From: Verrucomicrobiia bacterium | GTDB taxonomy: Bacteria > Verrucomicrobiota > Verrucomicrobiia > JADLBR01 > JAIBCM01 | Assembly (NCBI GenBank): GCA_019694135.1 | Contig: JAIBCM010000002.1 | Coordinates: 272,143 to 336,142 of the forward strand | DNA length: 64,000 nt | Reading direction: 5' to 3' | Shown here: in pieces, positions 42,698-50,340 of the stretch | Layout of the letters: each line of letters begins with the position of its first letter | Position numbering within the stretch: position 1 is the stretch's first letter | Notes under the pieces: model-generated | Seen by the model: only the letters and a program-made list of their open reading frames with translations | What the model was told of the DNA's origin: nothing | The model's database searches: none | Program-made: the position numbers and the translations under genes

Positions 42698-43804
42698 ATG
42701 TTGAATTTGGTTGAAACCACAGCGGATTGGTTAAAGGGCGACGACGCGCAAGAAAATAGTATCGTTCTGAGCAGTCGTATGCGTTTGGCGCGCAATCTGG
42801 TGGGTTACGCTTTTCCAACGTGGGCTAAGAAAGCCGAACGAGAAAAAGTATTGTCGGTGGTGATGCCGGTGGTTTTGGAATTATCGCCGATGGAGAGTCC
42901 TTTGGTAGCGGAGTCGATGGAGAGTTTTTCCGTTTTAGATAAGCAGATTTTGGTTGAGCAACATTTGATTAGTCGTGAACATGCAGCAAAGGCGGGCGGC
43001 AGTGGCGTAGTGGTGAGTCATGACCGTTCGCTGAGTATCATGATTGATGAGGAGGATCATTTGCGCATGCAGGCTTTTAAGCCTGGGTTGCAGTTGGATG
43101 CGGTGTGGAAGATGATTAACAAAGTAGACGATGATTTGGATGAGAAATTGCATTTTGCTTTTTCGGATCGTTACGGTTATTTGACGGCTTGCCCGACGAA
43201 TGTGGGAACGGGGATGCGGGCTTCGGCTATGTTGCATTTGCCGGCTTTGGTGTTGGCGGATCAGATCAATCAAATTGTGCAAGCAGTCGGAAAGTTGGGA
43301 TTAGCGGTGCGAGGATTGTATGGTGAAGGAACGGAAGCATTGGGTAATTTGTTTCAAGTTTCGAATCAGATGACTTTAGGCGAATCGGAAGAGGAGATTA
43401 TTGAGCGCTTGAATAAGGTGATTACGCAGATTGTTGAGCACGAAGAAAATGCGCGTGCAACTTTACTCGAGAAAAGTCCGCGAGTGGTGGCGGATCAAGT
43501 GGGTCGCGCTTATGGAATTTTGAGTCATTGTCGTTCGATTTCGTCAAAGGAGGCGTTGAATTTATTGTCATTGATTCGTTTGGGTATGGAAATGGGAATT
43601 TTTGCGAAAGAAGCAAGCGCCATTGTGAGTGATTTGATGATTGTGACGCAACCGGCCCATTTACAGTTTCATTGTGAACAAAAGTTATCAGCAGAAGATC
43701 GCGATGGGTTGCGAGCAGACTTAATTCGAGAAAAGCTTTCTGTTTTGAAGCGACCTGATATGAGTTTAGTCAAACCTATAAAGAAAGGTAAGCAAGATGA
43801 ATAA
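42698..43804 (+). CDS. mcsB: Protein arginine kinase
   Basis: McsB phosphorylates arginines on client proteins so that ClpC-ClpP degrades them. The 368-residue protein has the phosphagen-kinase elements SSRMRLARN (25-33), IDEEDHLRMQ (116-125) and GYLTACPTNVGTGMRASAML (160-179). The C-terminal RDGLRA at 335-340 matches the RDXXRA phosphoarginine-sensing motif known from Bacillus McsB. The start at ATG 42698 is set by an AGGAG at 42687-42691, six bases upstream; ATG 42692 or GTG 42665 would be too close or lack a site. It overlaps clpC by 8 bases. CtsR and McsA, found beside it in Firmicutes, are missing here. Confidence 0.95.
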   Translation: MLNLVETTADWLKGDDAQENSIVLSSRMRLARNLVGYAFPTWAKKAEREKVLSVVMPVVLELSPMESPLVAESMESFSVLDKQILVEQHLISREHAAKAGGSGVVVSHDRSLSIMIDEEDHLRMQAFKPGLQLDAVWKMINKVDDDLDEKLHFAFSDRYGYLTACPTNVGTGMRASAMLHLPALVLADQINQIVQAVGKLGLAVRGLYGEGTEALGNLFQVSNQMTLGESEEEIIERLNKVITQIVEHEENARATLLEKSPRVVADQVGRAYGILSHCRSISSKEALNLLSLIRLGMEMGIFAKEASAIVSDLMIVTQPAHLQFHCEQKLSAEDRDGLRADLIREKLSVLKRPDMSLVKPIKKGKQDE

Positions 43805-46316
43805 TTTTACTCCTCGAGCGCAACAGGTGTTGGCATTGGCGCGTAAAGAGGCCGACCGATTTAACCATAATTATGTGGGCACCGAGCATTTGTTGTTAGG
43901 CCTAATTAAGTTGGGGCAGGGTGTGGCAGTCAATGTGCTGCAAAAAATGGGGTTGGATTTGGAAACGGTGCGTGCCGAAGTGGAGAAGCAAGTTGGCACG
44001 GGTCCGGATACCAAAATGGCAGGAAATATTCCTTACACGCCTCGTGTGAAAAAAGTTTTGGCATTAGCGGATAAAGAGGCGAAGACTTTGAACCACAGTT
44101 ATGTGGGCACGGAACATTTATTGTTGGGTTTGTTGCGTGAAGGAGATGGCGTGGCGGCGCGCGTGTTAAAAAGTTTGGATGTGGATATTGAACGCACCCG
44201 TTTGGAAGTGTTAAAGGAATTGGATCCGGGTTATACGGGCGAAGAAGGCGAAGAAAGCGCAGAACAGGCTGAGCAAGGAGCGGCACCTCAAGAAAAGCGT
44301 TCGGAAAAAATGCCAGCGTTGAAAGCATTTGGTCGTGATTTAACGGATTTGGCTAAGAAGGGTGATCTCGATCCGGTGATTGGTCGCAAAAATGAGATTG
44401 AGCGTGTGATTCAGATTTTATGTCGACGCACCAAAAATAATCCTGTTTTGATCGGAGAAGCGGGCGTAGGTAAAACAGCGATTGTGGAGGGTTTGGCGCA
44501 AGAAATTATTTTGGGCAATGTGCCGGATTTGTTGCGTGATAAAAAAGTGGTAACTTTGGATTTGGCCTTGATGGTGGCGGGCACCAAATATCGCGGTCAA
44601 TTTGAAGAGCGCATTAAAGCGGTGATGGAAGAGATTCGACGCCATAAAAATGTGATTCTTTTTATTGATGAGTTGCACACGATTGTGGGCGCAGGTTCTG
44701 CGGAAGGAGCGATGGATGCTTCGAATATTATTAAACCGGCGCTTTCTCGAGGCGAGTTGCAATGTGTTGGCGCAACGACTTTGAATGAATATCGCAAGTA
44801 TATTGAAAAAGATTCCGCGTTGGAACGACGTTTTCAAACGGTGAAGGTAGAAGCGCCTTCGGTGGATGAAGCGATTCAGATTTTGAAAGGTTTACGTCCG
44901 AAATATGAGGCGCATCACAAGGCGAAAATTTTAGATGTTTCGGTAGAAGCAGCGGTAAAATTGTCGGATCGCTATTTAGCGGGACGCCAGTTGCCCGATA
45001 AGGCTATCGATGTGATGGATGAAGCGGGCGCGCGGGCACGAATTGCTGCCACGATTCAACCTCCTAATTTTAAAGAGTTAGAGTCAAAAATGGAAGAGGT
45101 TCGAATCGAGAAAGAGACAGCTATCAAGAATCAGGATTTTGAAGCGGCAGCAGCTTTGCGTGATAAAGAGAAAGAGGCAAAAACCAATTACGAAGAAAAG
45201 GTTAAGGCTTGGAAAACGCATCGTGAGGAACAGATTGTGACAGTTGATGAGGATGATGTATTTCAAGTGATGTCTAAGTGGACGGGTATTCCTTTACAAC
45301 GTTTGACGATGGAAGAGTCGGCACGGTTGCTTCGTGTTGCTGAGGAGTTGAAAGGAAAAGTGATTGGCCAGGATGAAGCAGTGAATGCGATTGGTCGGGC
45401 TTTGCGACGTTCGCGTGCAGATTTGAAAGATCCGAAGCGTCCTATTGGGAGTTTTATTTTCTTGGGGCCAACAGGTGTTGGAAAATCGCATTTGGCCAAG
45501 GTGTTGGCGGAATATATGTTTGGTAACAGTGATGCGCTCATTCAGATCGATATGAGTGAGTATATGGAGAAATTTAATGTTTCGCGATTGGTAGGATCGC
45601 CTCCCGGTTATGTGGGTTACGAGGAAGGGGGACAGTTGACGGAACGTGTGCGACGTCATCCTTATAGCGTTGTTTTGTTTGATGAGATCGAAAAAGCGCA
45701 TCCCGAAGTTTGGAATATTTTGCTCCAGATTTTGGAAGATGGCATGATTACCGATAGTTTGGGTCGTAAGATTGATTTTCGCAATACGGTTATTATTTTA
45801 ACTTCTAACGTTGGAGCGGATATTGTTCGTAAATCGACCAGCTTAGGCTTCGGCACAAAAATGGATAGCGAGAGCTATGATCAAATGAAGGAAAAGATGT
45901 TGGAAGAAACCAAACGCGTTTTTAAACCGGAATTTCTTAATCGTTTGGATGATATTATTGTTTTCCATTCTTTGACCAAAGAAGATTTGCGACACATTGT
46001 GGATATTGAAGTGGGCAAGGTAGTCACTCGTTTGCATTATAAAGAGATCGCTTTGGAATTAACAGATGCCGCGAAAGACTTTTTGATTGAGAAGGGTTAC
46101 GATCCCGCTTATGGAGCGCGTCCTTTGCGTCGTGCTGTGGAGCGAAATATCGAAGATTATGTGGCCGAAGAAATTTTGAAGGGTAATGTGAAACCAACCA
46201 GTGTGATTAAGGTGGATTGTGAAGAAGGTAAGTTGAAGTTTGATATTACTACAGCGCCGCCGCTTAATATTGAAGGCTCAGAACCCGTTTCCACGCCACC
46301 GCCTCAAAATTCTTAA
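43797..46316 (+). CDS. clpC: ATP-dependent Clp protease ATP-binding subunit ClpC
   Basis: ClpC unfolds substrates, including arginine-phosphorylated proteins, for ClpP. The 839-residue protein has two Clp-N repeats (each beginning [14 protein letters not shown] or [14 protein letters not shown], about 1-145), AAA module 1 (Walker A GEAGVGKT at 220-227), a coiled-coil M domain with a UVR motif (about 425-470, [14 protein letters not shown]) and AAA module 2 (Walker A GPTGVGKS near 557). The VGF-type ClpP-contact loop (LGFG) is near residue 680. The 8-base overlap with mcsB implies translational coupling. No ClpP gene is in the window. Confidence 0.97.
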   Translation: MNNFTPRAQQVLALARKEADRFNHNYVGTEHLLLGLIKLGQGVAVNVLQKMGLDLETVRAEVEKQVGTGPDTKMAGNIPYTPRVKKVLALADKEAKTLNHSYVGTEHLLLGLLREGDGVAARVLKSLDVDIERTRLEVLKELDPGYTGEEGEESAEQAEQGAAPQEKRSEKMPALKAFGRDLTDLAKKGDLDPVIGRKNEIERVIQILCRRTKNNPVLIGEAGVGKTAIVEGLAQEIILGNVPDLLRDKKVVTLDLALMVAGTKYRGQFEERIKAVMEEIRRHKNVILFIDELHTIVGAGSAEGAMDASNIIKPALSRGELQCVGATTLNEYRKYIEKDSALERRFQTVKVEAPSVDEAIQILKGLRPKYEAHHKAKILDVSVEAAVKLSDRYLAGRQLPDKAIDVMDEAGARARIAATIQPPNFKELESKMEEVRIEKETAIKNQDFEAAAALRDKEKEAKTNYEEKVKAWKTHREEQIVTVDEDDVFQVMSKWTGIPLQRLTMEESARLLRVAEELKGKVIGQDEAVNAIGRALRRSRADLKDPKRPIGSFIFLGPTGVGKSHLAKVLAEYMFGNSDALIQIDMSEYMEKFNVSRLVGSPPGYVGYEEGGQLTERVRRHPYSVVLFDEIEKAHPEVWNILLQILEDGMITDSLGRKIDFRNTVIILTSNVGADIVRKSTSLGFGTKMDSESYDQMKEKMLEETKRVFKPEFLNRLDDIIVFHSLTKEDLRHIVDIEVGKVVTRLHYKEIALELTDAAKDFLIEKGYDPAYGARPLRRAVERNIEDYVAEEILKGNVKPTSVIKVDCEEGKLKFDITTAPPLNIEGSEPVSTPPPQNS

Positions 46317-46340
46317 TTTAGTTCCGGTAAAAGAGCAGCT

Positions 46341-47705
46341 TTAAAATGAAATAGTTTCTCCTGGTAAGGGGATAGTAATTTTCATTTTAGGCCGCGCTTC
46401 TCGGATTTTAGTCTGGAACCATTCCAAAGCTGGCTCATCTCCATGAATAAGTAAAACATGGCGAGGATTGACTTGGATAATGTAATTGAGAATATCTTCG
46501 CGTTGGGCGTGGGCCGTTAAATCAAAACAATCGATTTCACAGCGAATCGGTTGCTCACCCTCTTCCGGATCTAAAGTAACTGATTTATTTTCAGCAAATG
46601 CGCTTTTCAACTGTCCAGCGGGCGAGTCAGGATCGGTGTAGCCAATGAAGAAAATGGCATGTCGCGGATCGGTAAGAAAATGTTGAGCAACTAAATTGGA
46701 AAGGGTGTGTTGAGTCATCATGCCGGAGGACAGGAGATAAATGTGGCCGCGTTGCGGGTTAATTTTTCGAACATTTTTACCGTTTACCAATCGCGGTTTA
46801 ATGTCGTCGATGAGTTTAAGTTTAGGCGATAGACGTGGGTAATATTTTGCTAATCGATCGTAAATGGTGGAAATATTCCAGCTCAAACCTCCAATAGAGA
46901 TGGGACAAGGTGGAATAATGCCTTCTTGCATCATATGATACAGAGCAACTAAAGTTTCTTGTGTTTTCCCTAGAGCAAAAGCGGGAATTAAAATGGCGCC
47001 ATTTCGTTCGATTACTGTATTAATGCTTTTAGCAAGGCGTTCTAATTCTGCTTTTCGACAATAATTACTACTATCCGTAGCGCCTCGCGTGGTTTCAATG
47101 AGTAAAGTATCAATTTCATCTTTTGGAAAATCGGCAGAGTAAGAAATTTCTTGGGCATCAAAATTAACATCGCCTGTATAAAAGAAATTACCTTTCGCAC
47201 TATTAAAACGTAAACCAACAGAACCTAAAATATGGCCTGCGTCAAACATTTCAAAAGAGAATTCATTTCGAGAGGCAGGCTCACCGTTTAAAGAGAGTTT
47301 TTTTTCCAAGGCGCAGGGGAACCATCGTTTTTGTATTTGATCGACTTCAGCATGAGAAAAAAGTGGAAGAGTTTCTTGAGATTGGGTTTTCTTCTTCATG
47401 ATATTCACGGAATTGTGAAGGAGGGGATCGCTTAAATGGGTAGTGGGCTCACTCATGAAGATTTTGGCTTGGGGATGAAGTCGAGCAAAAAGAGGGAGCG
47501 TGCCGAGATGATCCAAGTGGGCATGGGAAATGAAAATGGCGTCTAATTTTTTTCCTTGGGTTTGAGTGTATAAAGGTGTGGCAGCCATGCCTTCTTTTTT
47601 AGGATGCATCCCAGCGTCTAGAAGGATCGTATAACCTTCCATTTCCAGTAAATAAGAGTTGGCGCCAATTTCATTGGCGCGCGTTAGATTAGTAAGATAC
47701 CTCAT
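46341..47705 (-). CDS. Metallo-beta-lactamase/beta-CASP-fold RNase-like protein
   Basis: From ATG 47705 the 454-residue protein has the metal-binding HAHLDH (61-66), the second-His motif DAGHILGSVG and a C-terminal HGDEPALEWF of the RMMBL/beta-CASP type. The archaeal CPSF/Ysh1-like group (COG1236) contains RNA endonucleases and 5'-exonucleases. An upstream TTG at 47759 gives 18 extra residues, but similarity begins at MRYLTNLTRANEIGANSYLL. Just upstream, a strong SD-like AGAGGAG precedes ATG-CCG-TAA. Substrate is unknown; RNA processing is the best guess. Convergent with clpC. Confidence 0.88.
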   Translation of the reverse strand: MRYLTNLTRANEIGANSYLLEMEGYTILLDAGMHPKKEGMAATPLYTQTQGKKLDAIFISHAHLDHLGTLPLFARLHPQAKIFMSEPTTHLSDPLLHNSVNIMKKKTQSQETLPLFSHAEVDQIQKRWFPCALEKKLSLNGEPASRNEFSFEMFDAGHILGSVGLRFNSAKGNFFYTGDVNFDAQEISYSADFPKDEIDTLLIETTRGATDSSNYCRKAELERLAKSINTVIERNGAILIPAFALGKTQETLVALYHMMQEGIIPPCPISIGGLSWNISTIYDRLAKYYPRLSPKLKLIDDIKPRLVNGKNVRKINPQRGHIYLLSSGMMTQHTLSNLVAQHFLTDPRHAIFFIGYTDPDSPAGQLKSAFAENKSVTLDPEEGEQPIRCEIDCFDLTAHAQREDILNYIIQVNPRHVLLIHGDEPALEWFQTKIREARPKMKITIPLPGETISF

Positions 47706-47842
47706 GAACTTTTTACGGCATGAACTCCTCTTAGAAACAATTTTTGATAATGAACTCAATTCATGGGTAAAATTGAAAATTCTATTAAACTGCTAATTTA
47801 TTATTGCTTCCTTTTAATAACATGTTAGCTTTTCCCGCTTTT

Positions 47843-48589
47843 ATGACAAAAAAAATGAAAAAATCAAAAAAAATCGGTAAAAGTTCCAAGGCGGTAAAGG
47901 TAAATCGAGCCAAAGGAACAAAGAAAAAAGTGAATGCTGCTTCGAAAAAAAAGGCAGTTCGTTCCATTTTGTCTAAAACATCTTCTGCTTTGAAACAGTT
48001 AAAGAAAAAAGTAGCGCCTAAGCCGACTCGGGCTGTGGAAAAGATTCAAAAGCCTAAAATTTTAGCGCGTCCCGTGGTAGTAAAAAAAATAGCCAAAAAA
48101 CCTGTCAAGTTGACTCCTTTTCTTTTAACTCAACAGAAAAAGTTGCAGGAACTTCGCGATTTGTTGTTAGATCAGATGCAGGATGTAGCGCAAGGCAATT
48201 TGCGGGCTGCTCCAGAAAGTGGGGGAGGTGCGGCGTTTGGTCAACATATGGGAGATGCCGGAAGTGATGCTTATGAAAAAGATTTTGCCTTAAGCTTGCT
48301 TTCTCAAGAGCAAGATTCTCTTAATGAAATTGAAGATGCTTTGCAACGCATTGAGGATGGCTCTTACGGTATTTGCGAGAAATCGGGGAAAACGATCCCT
48401 AAAGCCCGTTTAGAGGCTTTACCTTGGGCGCGTTTTACCGTGGAATGCCAAGCTGAAATGGAAAAAGCGATGAAAGGAAAACATCGCTGGGAGTCTGTGC
48501 CTCAGTTTATGGATATGAATGAAGGCTCTGATGAAGAAGACGAAGAGGAGGGTGAGGAAGAAACCCGAATTCGAATTAAAGAAGAATAG
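47843..48589 (+). CDS. DksA/TraR-like protein with histone-like basic N-terminus
   Basis: About 248 residues from ATG 47843 (TTG 47804 and ATG 47822 are in-frame alternatives; no clear ribosome-binding site decides). The N-terminal about 85 residues are Lys-rich and H1-like. A DksA-type coiled coil and globular domain follow (about 95-210), with the sequence YGICEKSGKTIPKARLEALP replacing the usual C4 zinc finger: only the first and fourth Cys remain, the others being Ser and Thr. The tail is a run of Asp/Glu. It may bind RNA polymerase and DNA. It is upstream of rpsR-rpmB and possibly cotranscribed. Role in ppGpp response is unproven. Confidence 0.8.
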   Translation: MTKKMKKSKKIGKSSKAVKVNRAKGTKKKVNAASKKKAVRSILSKTSSALKQLKKKVAPKPTRAVEKIQKPKILARPVVVKKIAKKPVKLTPFLLTQQKKLQELRDLLLDQMQDVAQGNLRAAPESGGGAAFGQHMGDAGSDAYEKDFALSLLSQEQDSLNEIEDALQRIEDGSYGICEKSGKTIPKARLEALPWARFTVECQAEMEKAMKGKHRWESVPQFMDMNEGSDEEDEEEGEEETRIRIKEE

Positions 48590-48643
48590 AAAGAAAAATA
48601 AACTTTTCAGATTTTCTTTTTTTGCTAAAAACATAACTTTCTT

Positions 48644-48880
48644 ATGATTACTACCAAAATATCTCAGCGACCTCGTCGGAGGTTGAATCGATCTTTTCCG
48701 AAAAGGAAAATTGATATTAATCCGGATGCCTTGGAATTTAAAAATACGGAATTATTAAAAAAATTTATTACCGAAAAAGGTCGTATTTTGCCTCGTCGTG
48801 TTACAGGGATGCCAGCCAAGTGGCATCGAAAACTGAATCGTGCTATTAAACGAGCGCGACATGTTTTATTGGTCAAATAA
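48644..48880 (+). CDS. rpsR: 30S ribosomal protein S18
   Basis: The 78-residue protein carries the S18 pattern [30 protein letters not shown] and a basic C-terminus ([13 protein letters not shown]). It lacks the Cys motif of the zinc form. S18 sits on the platform of the 30S subunit next to S6. rpmB follows after 20 bases, and the pair lies downstream of the DksA-like gene. Confidence 0.97.
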   Translation: MITTKISQRPRRRLNRSFPKRKIDINPDALEFKNTELLKKFITEKGRILPRRVTGMPAKWHRKLNRAIKRARHVLLVK

Positions 48881-48900
48881 CATTTAATTTTTACAATCTT

Positions 48901-49164
48901 ATGGCTCGTCAATGTCAAATCACACAAGCGAAACCGGTTAAAGGCAGTTCCATTATCCGAAGTGGTAAGGCCAAGAAAAAAGGCGGTATTGGTATGCATG
49001 TCACAGCTAATACGCCGCGCAATTTTTTCCCCAATTTAAAAAACAAAAAGATTTATGTGCCGGAATTGAAACGTTACGTTTCAGTCAAGTTGACAGCGCG
49101 CGCTTTGAAAACAGTGACGCGTCACGGCGCTTACAACACTTTAAAAAAAGCTGGCATTATTTAG
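48901..49164 (+). CDS. rpmB: 50S ribosomal protein L28
   Basis: The 87-residue protein begins MARQCQITQAKPVKG and has the L28 signatures HVTANTPRNFFPNLKNKK and VKLTARALKTVTRHGAYN. It has a single Cys, so it is the zinc-free form, in keeping with the zinc-free S18 next to it. It lies 20 bases after rpsR and 69 bases before the amidase. The pair is a normal ribosomal operon fragment. Confidence 0.97.
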   Translation: MARQCQITQAKPVKGSSIIRSGKAKKKGGIGMHVTANTPRNFFPNLKNKKIYVPELKRYVSVKLTARALKTVTRHGAYNTLKKAGII

Positions 49165-49233
49165 ATTGCCAGGTTTGCTTCACATGGTAAGGGGTTGACT
49201 TTTTCAGAGTCTTCCTGCATTTTTCCAAACATT

Positions 49234-50286
49234 ATGCGTTGGGTGTTTCTCTCTCTTTTTTTTGTATTGTCATTTTATCAGCCCGGAAATGCTGCGGAAT
49301 GGCAAATTATCCGTTTAGAGAATCGAGATTACCTTAGTTTGATGCAAGTCGCGGAATTTTATCGATTAATGCAACCCATTGATTCTCGTGATAAAGAACG
49401 TACTTTAGTGGGAGGAAATTATACTTTAAAATTCCGGCTTGATAGCGAAGAAATGCAAATTAATGGTGTGAAACATGTTCTTTGTTTGCCGGTTTATCAG
49501 AGGAATGGTCAATGGCTGATTTCGCGAATGGATTTAGTTAAAACATTGGATCCTATTTTGCGTCCTAGCCGTATTGAAGAAGGCAAAAACTTTAATACTA
49601 TTATTTTAGATGCGGGTCATGGTGGTGGCGATCAAGGGGCGCGTTCTGTATGGTCGCCTAATGAAAAGGTTTTGACTTTGGATCTCGCGCGTCGACTAAG
49701 GGGACTTTGTGAAGATAGTGGATTTCGCGTGGTTATGACGCGAAATGATGATGTTTTAATTCCGTTAGAGGAGAGAGCCAATTTTACTAGACGCTATAAT
49801 AATTCAATTTTTGTAAGTTTACATTTTAATTCGGGCCCTTCTCATGCCAAAGGAGTCGAAACCTATTGTTTGTCACCTCGCGGCACGCAATCAACCATGT
49901 CCAATCGCTTACGCTTGGCCGATTTCAATCAAGCGCCAGGTAATCTTCACGATGCCAACAATATTTTGCTAGCAAGCTCTATCCAATCCCAACTTTCTGA
50001 ATTGAGAGGGAATCCTACGGAAATTCGCGGTGTAAAACGCGCTCGTTTTACTGTCTTGCGTGCAGCGAGTCAGCCTGCTGTTTTGGTTGAAAGCGGTTTT
50101 GTCAGCAATCGTGAAGATGCGCAAAAATTAGCTTCCTCGAGTTATCGCCAATTATTGGCTGAAAAAATTAGACGCGGCATTTTGGATTATCAAATGTTGC
50201 TAAGACAAGGCACTAAAACTCGCCCTGAAAAAGGACTTGCTCTTTGGGGCGGACGCAATCTTTTGTTGGCTTATCTTTCAAATTAA
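49234..50286 (+). CDS. N-acetylmuramoyl-L-alanine amidase (Amidase_3)
   Basis: This secreted zinc amidase cuts the bond between muramic acid and the peptide stem, typically at division. The 350-residue protein has a signal peptide (hydrophobic core FLSLFFVLSF, cleavage near NAA-E, residue 21), a small N-terminal beta domain and a catalytic domain with zinc ligands H129 (LDAGHGGGD), E144, H197 (VSLHFNSG) and catalytic E286 (LVESGFVSNRED). The start at ATG 49234 is chosen because it gives the signal peptide; a frame from TTG 49195 would add 13 residues. It lies between rpmB and ileS, each gap below 70 bases. Confidence 0.93.
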   Translation: MRWVFLSLFFVLSFYQPGNAAEWQIIRLENRDYLSLMQVAEFYRLMQPIDSRDKERTLVGGNYTLKFRLDSEEMQINGVKHVLCLPVYQRNGQWLISRMDLVKTLDPILRPSRIEEGKNFNTIILDAGHGGGDQGARSVWSPNEKVLTLDLARRLRGLCEDSGFRVVMTRNDDVLIPLEERANFTRRYNNSIFVSLHFNSGPSHAKGVETYCLSPRGTQSTMSNRLRLADFNQAPGNLHDANNILLASSIQSQLSELRGNPTEIRGVKRARFTVLRAASQPAVLVESGFVSNREDAQKLASSSYRQLLAEKIRRGILDYQMLLRQGTKTRPEKGLALWGGRNLLLAYLSN

Positions 50287-50327
50287 GAATTATGAAGTTT
50301 TATTTTTTAAATCTTGATTCATAATTC
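50287..50327. repeat. AT-rich inverted repeat before ileS
   Basis: GAATTATGAA and TTCATAATTC form a perfect 10-bp stem around a 21-base loop, filling most of the gap between the amidase and ileS. It is AT-rich and has no terminal T-run on the plus strand. It could be a weak attenuating structure or a spacer repeat. Confidence 0.4.
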
Positions 50328-50340
50328 ATAATTTTCCCAA

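Noticed and set aside
49195-49233. Extended start or promoter (TTGACT) of the amidase
   Set aside because: The extension from TTG 49195 would place polar residues ahead of the signal peptide; as a promoter it lacks a good -10. ATG 49234 is simpler.
50287-50340. T-box leader for ileS
   Set aside because: The gap is 54 bases, much too short for a T-box, and only a simple inverted repeat is visible.
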